A stretch of DNA of 64,000 bases from Arcanobacterium sp. (GTDB lineage: Bacteria > Actinomycetota > Actinomycetes > Actinomycetales > Actinomycetaceae): contig JALFZJ010000063.1 of assembly GCA_022783665.1 (NCBI GenBank), forward strand, positions 1 through 64,000, given 5' to 3'. The notes under the pieces were generated by a model that did not search any database, had not been told where the DNA came from, and was given only the letters and a program-made list of their open reading frames with translations. A program made the translations under genes and the position numbers. Numbering within the stretch: position 1 is the stretch's first letter; every line of letters begins with the position of its first letter. Of this stretch, positions 1 through 8,831 are shown in pieces.

Positions 1-2
1 AC

Positions 3-110
3 CAGCAAGCCGCAGCCAAACATCGAGCCAACCGTAACACCCGCCGCTGGGGCAACGGCCTCGATTGGAACGAGCTCCACACCCACACACCCTACCGCAA
101 CGACTACTAA
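3..110 (+). pseudogene. C-terminal end of an unidentified protein, probably a transposase
   Basis: An open frame runs in from the left edge and ends at TAA 108-110, giving a 35-residue basic tail (AKHRANRNTRRWGN followed by a stretch ending in YRNDY). Arg/Asn-rich tails of this kind are common at the end of actinobacterial IS transposases, and an intact IS follows 40 bp later, so I infer a transposase remnant or partial gene. The family cannot be named from this piece, and the start lies outside the window. Confidence 0.35.
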
Positions 111-148
111 CCCAAAATCAATAACTTTTGTCCGCTAGCCCTAATACG

Positions 149-1486
149 GGCTAATACCCAAAAATTGTTGCTTATGACGGCGTGTCGTTAGCGTCCGGCC
201 CAGCCTTTGCGGATGTGGAGGCTGTCTTCCCAGGGTTGTTGGGTGTTGATAGCTTTATCGATTTCCACGGGCTCGTCAGGGGTGTCTTTGACGGGTTTAA
301 CTGCTGGGGGTGATGATGTTGCTTGCGAAGCTTTCTTGGGGTCTAGGGTCGATTGAGCGGTGGTAGAGCCAGTAGTCGATAGCGGTGAGCATATGCTCTT
401 GTGTCCAGCCCCGGTGAGCATACAGGAAGGCTTTCAGTGGCGAGTTCACGCCTCCTTCAAGCGGGTTAGTTGTTGAGGCGAGCTGGCTTGTTATATCACG
501 ATCCTTTTCAAGGAAGGCGAACAAGACTCCGTCTTTGACATACCGGTCTAGGGAACGTACTTGGGTGCGTGTGGGTTTGTGGGTGTGCCACCATTTCTTG
601 TTCTTGCGCGCGAAGGTGGGGATCTGGTCGGGTCTGACCTGGTCACGGTAGGTTTTCTCCTCAAGCCAGGTGTCGTAGAGTTCGTGGAAAATGGCGAGTT
701 TCTTTTGCCAAGCGATCGCCTCGTCGGTGGTGGTGATCTTGGTCAGGTCTAGCCCGAGGTGGTAGAGGGCTTTATGCTGCTGTGTTTTAGGCCGTATCGT
801 GGTGATGGTTCTAATGTTGCGTTGGATATGAACTAGGCAGCGTTGAATGCGCGTGGTTGGCCAGCATTCTTTAATCGCCGCGAGTGCCCCGGAATTACCA
901 TCAGTAACAACCATGATCGGGGCAGGAATACGTGACAGGAGCGCCCGGTAGGCTTCCTTATTTTCTTTGTGGCACAACTGGTAGGCGATCACCCCGGAGC
1001 TCGTGTAGGCCACCAGAGCACACCAGCCGTAGGGAATATAAGTCCCGTCTATGAAGACTTGATCATACACCTCACCCGTGACCTGCCAGATCGGGCGGGT
1101 CGACCAGCACCAGGCATGGTCACGATCCCACGTGGTTAAGGATTGCCTTTGGAGTCGCAGGGGTAGGGTGTCAGTGACGTAGGCAAGGAAGTGCCGAAAC
1201 TGTTTCTCCTTGGTCTGCCGGTCGTGTTTCGTGGTCGTGCTGTACCGGCAATCGGGGCAATACCAGCGTTGGCTACCAGAAGGATTCTTACCATTTTTCT
1301 TCATTGCTAGAGCGCATAAGGGGCATGTGCGAGCACGTGTACTTCGAGTTTTCACTCGACGTACATATACCGTGCAATGTCAAGGAAGGTAACGCTTTTA
1401 GCCCCCGTGACCTAAAAGACCACGACTTTACCCCGTCACAACAACGAAAAACCCAATCTTAAGCAACGATTTTTGGGCATTAGGCC
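149..1486 (-). mobile_element. IS1249-like insertion sequence (IS256-type), apparently intact
   Basis: The element is bounded by imperfect terminal inverted repeats of about 26 bp. The left end is at 149-174 (core CCCAAAAATTGTTGCTTA) and the right end at 1460-1486 (core TAAGCAACGATTTTTGGG), with about three mismatches. It carries one full-length transposase on the minus strand. I do not see a clear target duplication outside the repeats, so the element may have recombined after insertion. A diverged fragment of a related transposase lies at 33044-33372, near the other edge of the accessory region. Confidence 0.78.
297..1355 (-). CDS. IS1249-like transposase (DDE, IS256 superfamily)
   Basis: A 352-residue transposase catalysing cut-and-paste movement of the surrounding IS. 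The N-terminus has a zinc-ribbon-like pair (CPLC at about residue 12 and CPDC at about 33), typical of IS1249 relatives. DDE-type landmarks are in order: VFIDGTY (first Asp, about residue 102), VVTDGNSG (second Asp, about 151) and NPLEGG (Glu, about 298), with the family's CLVHIQRN segment between. No frameshift is visible and both terminal repeats are present, so the element may be active. The start is the first ATG of the frame, just ahead of the zinc ribbon. Confidence 0.85.
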   Translation of the reverse strand: MKTRSTRARTCPLCALAMKKNGKNPSGSQRWYCPDCRYSTTTKHDRQTKEKQFRHFLAYVTDTLPLRLQRQSLTTWDRDHAWCWSTRPIWQVTGEVYDQVFIDGTYIPYGWCALVAYTSSGVIAYQLCHKENKEAYRALLSRIPAPIMVVTDGNSGALAAIKECWPTTRIQRCLVHIQRNIRTITTIRPKTQQHKALYHLGLDLTKITTTDEAIAWQKKLAIFHELYDTWLEEKTYRDQVRPDQIPTFARKNKKWWHTHKPTRTQVRSLDRYVKDGVLFAFLEKDRDITSQLASTTNPLEGGVNSPLKAFLYAHRGWTQEHMLTAIDYWLYHRSIDPRPQESFASNIITPSS

Positions 1487-1661
1487 CAACATCCGGGTAC
1501 TGCCATGGGGCTCTCCAGCTCGGAAAACCCGCGCCGCCGGGCGAGGAGGGGGTGCGGAGTGCGCCCTGGTTGGCGAGTTCAGGTTGAGAGGGCGTGAGTT
1601 GAACTCGTCTTTGTAGGTCGTTCACCTACTCGAGAGTCAAATCCGCAGATTCTCATCCATA

Positions 1662-1697
1662 TTTACATGTAACTATTGGTCGTAATCTACATGTAAA
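1662..1697. promoter_or_regulatory. Pair of TACATGTA palindromes upstream of the antitoxin gene
   Basis: TTTACATGTAA at 1662-1672 and TACATGTAAA at 1688-1697 are two near-identical palindromes whose centres are 24 bp apart, about 80-110 bp before the antitoxin ATG. Antitoxins of the Phd/YefM family autoregulate by binding paired short palindromes. The E. coli yefM operator has a TGTACA core; the core here is ACATGT. I infer an autoregulatory operator. The rest of 1487-1774 shows no gene I would support. Confidence 0.5.
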
Positions 1698-1774
1698 GAT
1701 GCCGCGTTTTTCCGTCCATGACCCCAGCTTGTGTGGGAGACTTGAGGTGGTCCGTAAGAACGAAAGGGAGACTC

Positions 1775-1981
1775 ATGGCGACCAAGAAGCGCAAGGTTCC
1801 GATGCGTCACATCAACATCGGTGATCTTTCACGTGGTCAGGCATCGCGCCTGATCAAGGAGGCGTCAGACAAGGACGAGCCTGCTTACGTTCTGCGCTAC
1901 GGAAAACCGATCGCCGTGGTGATCTCGAACGACCGCTACGAGCGACTGATGAATGAAGGAATCGACCCGAGTGAGCACTGA
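1775..1981 (+). CDS. Phd/YefM-family antitoxin-like protein
   Basis: A 68-residue protein with the Phd/YefM N-terminal fold signature: a basic start, then INIGDLSRGQASRLIKEA and the strand YVLRYGKPIAVVIS, followed by YERLMNE. Start chosen at ATG 1775 behind GGGAG; the track's longer start at 1718 has no such support. These proteins bind DNA and usually neutralise a RelE/YoeB-type toxin. No toxin gene follows here. The next gene is a type I methylase whose GTG start lies inside this gene's end (11 bp overlap), so it may act as a transcriptional regulator of the R-M locus. That role is inferred. Confidence 0.75.
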   Translation: MATKKRKVPMRHINIGDLSRGQASRLIKEASDKDEPAYVLRYGKPIAVVISNDRYERLMNEGIDPSEH

Positions 1982-2999
1982 CAGACTTACTAGCCACGTT
2001 GCTTTGATTTGGAACATCGCAGAGATTCTCCGTGGCGACTATAAGGAACACGAGTACGGCGACGTCGTGTTGCCTTTCACTGTGCTGACCCGACTCGATT
2101 CCGTTCTCGTGGATACGAAGCAAGCAGTCCTGAATATCAAGGCCACCTCCGTTCCGAGCAAGATCAAGGAGCTGCAGTACGTCAAGGCTACGGGCTACCC
2201 GTTTTGGAATACGTCGAACTTCACGCTCAAGACCTTGTTGGATGACCCGGACAATCTTGAGCAGAACTTGAGTTACTACGTGCAAGCGTTCGCGCCTGCC
2301 GCGCGTGAAGTGATGGAGGCGTACAGCTTCTACAACGTCATCGAACGCCTCGACAAAGCAGGCCTGCTGTATCAGGTGCTCAGCGAGTTCACGTCCTCAA
2401 AGGTTAACCTTCACCCTGACGTAGTCAGTAACGACCAGATGGGCTACATCTTCGAAGAGCTCATCCGCCGATTCTCCGAACTGTCGAATGAAACCGCTGG
2501 TGAACACTTCACCCCGCGCGAAGTCATAAGCTTGATGGTCAATCTTCTCTTCAATCCAGAAGAAGACATCAACCGGCTTTGTGCAGACGGTGCTATGGCG
2601 TCGCTGTATGACCCCGGGGTCGGCACCGGCGGAATGCTCTCGATCGCTGCGCAGCATGTTGAGGATCTGAATGACACTGCCCGCCTCGAGGTCTACGGGC
2701 AAGAGCTCAACCCGCAGACGTATGCGGTGGCTAAGTCGGACATCATGATCAAGGGCGAAAGCCAGGAACGCATCTACTTTGGCAACTCGCTCACCAATGA
2801 CCAGACGGCGGGCCTCCACTTTGACTACATGCTGTGCAAACGTTGGATTGAGACGTTGATACAAAATCGTAGTGTGTGCGATTATGTGCTGGCTGCGTGC
2901 AATAATGCCCTAGCACGCGAAATGCTAGGTCCGTGGCGATGCTGCGCTCACAGTTACACGAGTGGACCTTCCGCCATTTGCTTTGTTGGGAGCGCATGA
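1971..2999 (+). pseudogene. hsdM: Truncated type I restriction-modification methylase subunit
   Basis: HsdM is the N6-adenine methylase subunit of type I R-M complexes. The frame starts at GTG 1971, overlapping the antitoxin, and shows the N-terminal helical domain, then TPREVISLMVNLL and SAM-binding motif I as DPGVGTGG (usual DPxCGTGG). The HsdM similarity stops at FDYMLC at about 2838, exactly where catalytic motif IV (NPPF) should begin. The remaining 50 or so residues to TGA 2999 are foreign and unrecognised. Motif IV, the C-terminal half, hsdS and hsdR are all missing, so no methylase activity is expected. The cut is probably a recombination junction with the defence operon to the right. 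Confidence 0.82.
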
Positions 3000-3082
3000 G
3001 GCAGCTATCGGACGGATTGTGCACCCAGACTTCCTCTTCGAATAACGGGCGTCAAAATGTTTGAGAAAGCGTCGAATTGTAT

Positions 3083-4219
3083 TCAGTGGCTATTGCTCGG
3101 AGGGGTCTGGAACCCATAGCTAATTGGAATGTATGGATCGTCTCGTAGCCTCTTTGTCAGGGTTTTGTCGTTGACGATTATGGCGACCGATGCTCTTGCT
3201 CTTGTGATCCCGACGTAGAAGAGGCAAGCGCTCTTATCGGCCAACGGTGTGCCGTCTGCAATCAGCTTGAGCATGGGATTGGTCGGAACAATGATTACCC
3301 TTTCGTAGGTAAGCCCCTTGACTGTTCCGATGTTTTTGAATTCCAGATCAATGAGGTGTTTGCCAGATGCCTTACTGGCCCGAAGGGGTATCGGATGATA
3401 CTTCTCGAGATAGGTTGCCAGGTGTCGTTCGTGCACCAGAAAGACACCGTCGTGTCCAGTTACCGTCTGATTTTGGGAGTTTGTTGGTGCAAAGCCGAGG
3501 TCACTGGGGAAAATACGGTCTGAGAAGTTAGCGATTTTCTGGTTTGATCGCCAGGTTTGACTTAGGTCTTTTACTGCAAGGCGACTCGCCGATTCGTATG
3601 TGCGGTACCAGTTGATCAGTGCTAGGCGATCTGCATTTCGGTTCTTCGTCGAAATTTGATCGCTATCAAGTAGCGATTGTCTGACATCACCAACCAAGAG
3701 TAGATGGGGTCTCGAACCATTTAAGAGTCTGTCGATGATATCGAGGCTTTTCCGGCTGATGTCTTGAACTTCGTCGATGATGATTTCGTCGTAGATGCGA
3801 GCTAGTCGATTTTCAACTGCGCCTTGCATCGCTTCGGCAATCTTGACCGCAAGCTCGGGCAGCATTTCTTTGTATATCGATCCATTTGAGGAGAAATAGC
3901 GCGGCATGCCACGTAACTTATAGAGGTCTTTTGGGTGCATTGCACGGTCAAAAATGAATCCTGTGGGGCGCGTGGCCGGGAATAGAATAGGCAGATATGG
4001 TCGGACGTAGTGTCGGATCAGGAATGCATACCATCCCATGACATCGGGCATCTGGGACTGGCTGCATGCTGTAGATAGTCGCGAAACGAGTTCCTCTTGC
4101 CCCGATTCAGTGAGTGTGATGACCAGCCGTCGCTTCTGATCATCCGGGTGAGCGCATCTTTGAACGATGAGCTCGGTCTTCCCAGCCCCAGCACAGGCGT
4201 GAACGAAGTTATGGATCAC
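3083..4219 (-). CDS. UvrD-like SF1 helicase, GajB-like partner of the OLD nuclease
   Basis: A compact 378-residue UvrD/PcrA-type helicase. Visible motifs in order are Walker A ACAGAGKTEL (about residues 8-17), DEVQD (motif II, about 148), LLLVGDVRQS (motif III), the QTWRSN block, GTVKGLTYERV (motif V) and FYVGITRARA (motif VI). It is shorter than Bacillus GajB (about 490 residues) and seems to lack most of the accessory 1B/2B domains. It starts 2 bp after the OLD gene. An OLD ATPase/TOPRIM gene directly followed by a UvrD-like helicase is the class 2 OLD, or Gabija, arrangement. The likely role is sensing or assisting nucleic-acid cleavage during phage infection. It is the last gene of the eight-gene run. 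Confidence 0.82.
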   Translation of the reverse strand: MIHNFVHACAGAGKTELIVQRCAHPDDQKRRLVITLTESGQEELVSRLSTACSQSQMPDVMGWYAFLIRHYVRPYLPILFPATRPTGFIFDRAMHPKDLYKLRGMPRYFSSNGSIYKEMLPELAVKIAEAMQGAVENRLARIYDEIIIDEVQDISRKSLDIIDRLLNGSRPHLLLVGDVRQSLLDSDQISTKNRNADRLALINWYRTYESASRLAVKDLSQTWRSNQKIANFSDRIFPSDLGFAPTNSQNQTVTGHDGVFLVHERHLATYLEKYHPIPLRASKASGKHLIDLEFKNIGTVKGLTYERVIIVPTNPMLKLIADGTPLADKSACLFYVGITRARASVAIIVNDKTLTKRLRDDPYIPISYGFQTPPSNSH

Positions 4220-4221
4220 GA

Positions 4222-5856
4222 TTATCCACGTGCCCCGATCACGACGCTGCGAAGCGCGTTAATTGCGTCTTTGATGTATTCAGGAGGATTGAGCCTTTCT
4301 GGCGAAGTCGCAATTTTGAGCGCCGTAGCCGTCTTGTGGGTCGACATCCAATCCAAAAGGTCTGTCTCGTTGTCTATCCCGAGAACTGTTCGAAGCGTAT
4401 CTTCATGATTCGCCGACTTAATCTGATACTCGAGTGTCCTCCCTAAGTTGGGGTGGCCAACGAAGAGCTCACGTTCGTTGGGTTTTGTGAAGTCCTTTAT
4501 CTTGTCCTGCCAGTGTTCGGGGGTCTTTCCATCGTTGTCACGTAGCGCCACAAGTGGTCGATTCAGCACTGAAGCCAGCTCGAATCCTCGACGGAATGAG
4601 ACCCCACCGATTGATATGACGTCCACACCGTAGTCGAGAGGCTCAGCACCGTACTTATCGGCAAAGAATCTGTTGAAAACGATTTCGTCGGAAGGCCCTT
4701 CAACCAGCACGGCCTTTTTCGCCAGGACAAGTCGTAACGTGTCGAATCCAGAAAGCCTTTTGAAGTACTCTGACGTGGCATCGCTAAGATCTTGAAATGC
4801 ATGGGCGGTGCCCTCGTGTAGGAGAACCAGCTGGTCTAGGCCAAGGCGGTTGAGGACGTATGAGCTGTGGGTGGTGACGAGCACCTGCCGTCCCTCACGT
4901 GCTGCTGAAATATATGAAAGCAGCTCACGCAAGCTTGTATGGCTGAGGTGGTTCTCTGGCTCTTCAACCAGTAGATAGGCGGAAGATTCAGAGGACCGTC
5001 CCATCGCAAGAACCGTTTTCGCTATCGCCTGCGTTCCCTTGCCGGACTGGGAAAATGGGACCTTGTCTATTGCAGGCACCAAAGTGTTTGCCCATGATGA
5101 GGAGCGTGACTGATCGACTTGGATACCAAGCTTCAACCTGTCAAACGCGGAAAGATCCGAGCCCAACGCTCCGTCAAGCACCGTTAACAATCCGTCGCCT
5201 AATGATGCCCTCATTTTACGGTGCTCAACTGAGACGTGGTTGCGTACCTTAGGGTCAAGGCGTTCTTCGACGATCTGCCGGGTGTAGTAGTCCATACCTC
5301 GATCTGAACGAATCGTGCGCGTATCGATGACGGCAACCCCGAGTTCTTTGGGACGTCGATAAAGAACTTGGTCGGCAAAATCTCGCCAATCGAGGCGGTA
5401 GTACTCAACTGGGAGGATATGGGGACAATTTTCTTCTCGAAAGTACTGCTCAATCTCTTCCGAATAATCAGGGTCGGGATATGCGTGAATGCAAAGACCG
5501 ACGCTATCCTCCTTGAGCATGTTGTGAATGCCCCGCATCTTCTGGGATTCCCCGTTTGGAATCTCAAGATGTATATCGATACGAAACTCCGGAATCGCAG
5601 GAAGCGGATCGCCGGCCTTCGTATTAGAGAGTGCATCGAAGAAAGTGTCGACAAGTTCCATATTGAACCAATAGGGGTTGACCGCTTCACTCGCAGACAT
5701 CCCCTCGAACTTGCCAGTGAGTGCCATCGTGATCGCTTCGAGCAGAGTGGACTTACCCGCTTCATTCGCGCCTACGATGATATTCATTTCGCGGTGAGGA
5801 TTGAGAATTAGCTCTTTGAACTTTCGGTAGCCACGAATATGGACCTTCGCGATCAC
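4222..5856 (-). CDS. OLD-family ATPase/TOPRIM endonuclease, GajA-like
   Basis: A 544-residue class 2 OLD nuclease. The ABC-type ATPase half has VGANEAGKSTLL (Walker A, about residues 28-39), SQSGKGTQA (signature, about 270), LLVEEPENHL (Walker B, about 298) and VTTHSS (switch His). The C-terminal TOPRIM half has AVLVEGPSDE (about 380) and VALRDNDG (acidic cluster), the metal-binding positions of the nuclease. Start is GTG 5856, forming a GTGA overlap with the stop of res. Length and the adjoining helicase match the Gabija GajA/GajB pair, in which GajA nicks phage DNA when nucleotides are depleted. Its coupling behind a type III Res gene is unusual. Confidence 0.83.
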   Translation of the reverse strand: MIAKVHIRGYRKFKELILNPHREMNIIVGANEAGKSTLLEAITMALTGKFEGMSASEAVNPYWFNMELVDTFFDALSNTKAGDPLPAIPEFRIDIHLEIPNGESQKMRGIHNMLKEDSVGLCIHAYPDPDYSEEIEQYFREENCPHILPVEYYRLDWRDFADQVLYRRPKELGVAVIDTRTIRSDRGMDYYTRQIVEERLDPKVRNHVSVEHRKMRASLGDGLLTVLDGALGSDLSAFDRLKLGIQVDQSRSSSWANTLVPAIDKVPFSQSGKGTQAIAKTVLAMGRSSESSAYLLVEEPENHLSHTSLRELLSYISAAREGRQVLVTTHSSYVLNRLGLDQLVLLHEGTAHAFQDLSDATSEYFKRLSGFDTLRLVLAKKAVLVEGPSDEIVFNRFFADKYGAEPLDYGVDVISIGGVSFRRGFELASVLNRPLVALRDNDGKTPEHWQDKIKDFTKPNERELFVGHPNLGRTLEYQIKSANHEDTLRTVLGIDNETDLLDWMSTHKTATALKIATSPERLNPPEYIKDAINALRSVVIGARG

Positions 5857-8828
5857 GACGCCACCACCTGTTTGATCATGGCGACGATGTCGTCGTGTTT
5901 GAGCTGCGGGGAGAATTGGACGTTGATGTTTTCGTCGCTGATGGATTCGAAGAACTTCTTGGCGGCTTTGAACCGTAGCTTCTCTGATCCGCGCAGATCA
6001 GTCTGGGCGTTGACATCTTTGGTCTCGATGACGAAGTTCAGTGACGTTCTGCCGTCTGCGCCTTTGAGCACGTACATGAAGTCCGGGCTTGTGGTGCCGC
6101 CGAAATAGACGGGGATCCGGATGGAACGCCTCGGGATCTTGCCATAGACGACGACTTCATCGAGCACGTCAGAGTCTTGGATGTTGTCTTTCTCCTTCGG
6201 GGAATCGTAGACGAACGCGTCGTAGAGGAACTTGTCGGGAACGTTCGTGGTGGCATCACGGTAGATACCGATGTTGCCTTGCACGATGTCACGCAATGGT
6301 TGACCGTTCGGTTCGGTGAGCGCGGTGGCTCCCAGAGAGGCGTCGATGCGAGTGTAGGAGAAACGGTTGATGAACTCGCGCTGCATCCACTCGTGGAACT
6401 CGGTGACGAACTTGCCGAGCGTGGCCTTATTGAAGAACCCCTCCGGTAGCGGGCGCTTCGCGTTGTATCGCACGAGACCAGCATGGATCGCCTTGATCGG
6501 CAGGTAGGTTTGCAGATAAGCGGCCTTCAGCCAGTCTGCGTACGTGAGCGTGTCATCGATAGAGAACACAGCTCTGGTGGATGTTTTCGCGATCAGTTCG
6601 CCCTCATCGTCGCGCTCGATGGTCTCTTGCGTGAACCGTCCCGTCTGAGCGGTGTAGATGCCCGAGTCCAGAATCGTGTCGATACAGGCGTCGATTTCCT
6701 TGTCGATGAGATCTTCGAGGCGCAGGTAGTACTTGGCGTTGACCGCTTCCCACAGCTCTTTGAGCTCGGCGTAACGCCCGGGGCGGATACCGACCTTGGT
6801 TTTGGACTTGTTCGTCACGACCTTGTCAGGCTTGAGCTTGCCCACGTTGAACTGCGGGTAGCGATCCAAGAGCTCTTGCTCCTTGCCCTCAAGCACGTTG
6901 TAGTCACGATCGATGAGGTTGTGTGTGCGCCACAGGTCGAAGAACAAATCGTCTTCGCTCATACCGAGCTGGGCGGCAACCTTGGGCAAGAGGTCCTTCA
7001 CCGACGGTGCCGCAACCGCAACATCAGAGTTAATCTCGCTGATCAGGGAGTTAGCGAACGATTTTTCCGTGTAGTCAATCAGATAGGTCAGGTAGAACTG
7101 TTCGTGTGCGAGCCGGGTACCGCTAACATCCACAGGCAACCTCAGGCCACGCCCCACTTCCTGCAGCTTCGAAATCTCAGAGCCCGATGAGCGCAGCTTG
7201 ACGATCTGAAACACGTTGGGGTTGTCCCACCCTTCTCGCAGCGTCCACTTCGAGAAAATGAACCGCATCGTATTCGGCGTACCATCGGGGTTGGTGAACG
7301 AGAGCAGTGCTTGTTTGTCACGCAGAATCTGATCAACCTCAGCTTGGATCGCCTCATCACTGGAGGAATTATCCGCAGAGAAATAGCCACCGTTCGTGGC
7401 AGCCACATCCGCCAGTGACGCACGCAGATAGGCAAGATAGTCCTGGCCAACCGTCGAGGTGTCACCTGCGTGCTTATCGATGAGTTCTCTCAGTTTGGCA
7501 GTGAGAAGGTCATGGAAGCGCGCACGCAGATGACCTGGCCCGTCCTCGCCACGGTAGGACTCAATCGAGTCGATGAAAAACAGCGTGAGCGTCTTGACTT
7601 TGGTGGAGCGCCGGTAATTCTCCCACTCGGCCTCAAAGTGATTATCGAGAGCCTGCTTCATCATCACGCTCTGATACGTCTCCGAATACACACGCGCAGC
7701 CAGAATGTCGCCAGTGGCGAGGATTTGCCCGTTCGACAACGTGACACCGGATTTAATCAGCGCGTCCTCGGTCTTGCCCACACCGTCGATCGTGATTCCC
7801 GCGAAATCGCCATCTACATCGCCAAGAGACTCACCCACCCGTAGCGTGTTGGACTTGCCGGTATCGAGGTTGTTGAACGTCGCGCTCTTCGGCTTTGAAC
7901 GCGACATTCCGGTGAGTTTCAGCCGCACAGACTCGCTACCGTCGTCTTGGGGGTATTGGATCGCCACACCCTTGACGAGCTGCTCGTTGAACGCTTCAAC
8001 CGAGCCGAGGTTGAACACGAGATTGTTGTAATCCGTCGCCCCGGACTTATCCAGCTTCGGGAAAGTCGCCCCGAAACGGAAAATCGCTTGCGGCTGGATC
8101 TGATCGAGGAGTACCTGGTAGGCCTTATTCTCGCGCCGGAACCGGTGCGGCTCATCAATGATCACCACAGGCCTGGTCATCGCCAACGCCTCATAGGGCT
8201 GGCTCGACATCCCCAGCACCGACTGGTCATACACCGCCGCCATCGTCGCCTTCGACTGCAACATCCCATCAGTCATCAACAACGCACTGATCCGTCCCTT
8301 CGCCAGCCTCGAGGCTTGTACGAAATTCGAAATCGCCGAGGGGAACATCTTCCGGCCCTTGCGTCGCTTCTGCGGATCCAGCACCTCCAGATCCAACTTG
8401 AAACGCCCACCGTAGGTGTCATCAAAATACTGGCGGGCATAGTCCGCCTTCATAAACGACCGGGTACCTTCCTTAATCGGAGTCGACGGCACCAAAATGA
8501 TGAACTTGTGGAACCCGTAGAGCCGGTACAGCTCAAACATCAGCTGCGTATACACCAAGGTCTTACCCGTGCCGGTCTCCATCTTGATATCCACACCCAG
8601 CACACCATCATCAGTGCGGGTACGCCACGAGCGCGGCACCGCCGCCACGCCCTCAACAGCCCCGGCCTGCAACTGCGAAATATTGTGCGCAATCTGCGGA
8701 TCACCCACATCAAACACCGGGTTCGCCTCCGACGGAGAAGCAAGACTCACATCAACATCCGTGAACACGCCCGTCGCTGCGACAAGTGCACGCTGCTGGT
8801 GATCGAGCGTTTGAAGCCTGATCTGCAT
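5853..8828 (-). CDS. res: Type III restriction enzyme, Res subunit
   Basis: A 991-residue SF2 translocase/nuclease that cuts DNA with Mod when target sites are unmethylated. Walker A KMETGTGKTL lies at about residue 84, IIDEPHRF (DEPH variant of DEAD) at about 226, FGATFP (motif III), then LQEVGRGLRLPV (motif VI, about 555). The C-terminal PD-(D/E)xK nuclease shows SPDFMYVL and FVIETKD (about 920-950). Length is usual for the family. It begins 3 bp after mod and ends in a GTGA overlap with the OLD gene. All motifs are intact, so the enzyme should be functional. Confidence 0.92.
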   Translation of the reverse strand: MQIRLQTLDHQQRALVAATGVFTDVDVSLASPSEANPVFDVGDPQIAHNISQLQAGAVEGVAAVPRSWRTRTDDGVLGVDIKMETGTGKTLVYTQLMFELYRLYGFHKFIILVPSTPIKEGTRSFMKADYARQYFDDTYGGRFKLDLEVLDPQKRRKGRKMFPSAISNFVQASRLAKGRISALLMTDGMLQSKATMAAVYDQSVLGMSSQPYEALAMTRPVVIIDEPHRFRRENKAYQVLLDQIQPQAIFRFGATFPKLDKSGATDYNNLVFNLGSVEAFNEQLVKGVAIQYPQDDGSESVRLKLTGMSRSKPKSATFNNLDTGKSNTLRVGESLGDVDGDFAGITIDGVGKTEDALIKSGVTLSNGQILATGDILAARVYSETYQSVMMKQALDNHFEAEWENYRRSTKVKTLTLFFIDSIESYRGEDGPGHLRARFHDLLTAKLRELIDKHAGDTSTVGQDYLAYLRASLADVAATNGGYFSADNSSSDEAIQAEVDQILRDKQALLSFTNPDGTPNTMRFIFSKWTLREGWDNPNVFQIVKLRSSGSEISKLQEVGRGLRLPVDVSGTRLAHEQFYLTYLIDYTEKSFANSLISEINSDVAVAAPSVKDLLPKVAAQLGMSEDDLFFDLWRTHNLIDRDYNVLEGKEQELLDRYPQFNVGKLKPDKVVTNKSKTKVGIRPGRYAELKELWEAVNAKYYLRLEDLIDKEIDACIDTILDSGIYTAQTGRFTQETIERDDEGELIAKTSTRAVFSIDDTLTYADWLKAAYLQTYLPIKAIHAGLVRYNAKRPLPEGFFNKATLGKFVTEFHEWMQREFINRFSYTRIDASLGATALTEPNGQPLRDIVQGNIGIYRDATTNVPDKFLYDAFVYDSPKEKDNIQDSDVLDEVVVYGKIPRRSIRIPVYFGGTTSPDFMYVLKGADGRTSLNFVIETKDVNAQTDLRGSEKLRFKAAKKFFESISDENINVQFSPQLKHDDIVAMIKQVVAS

Positions 8829-8831
8829 GAA

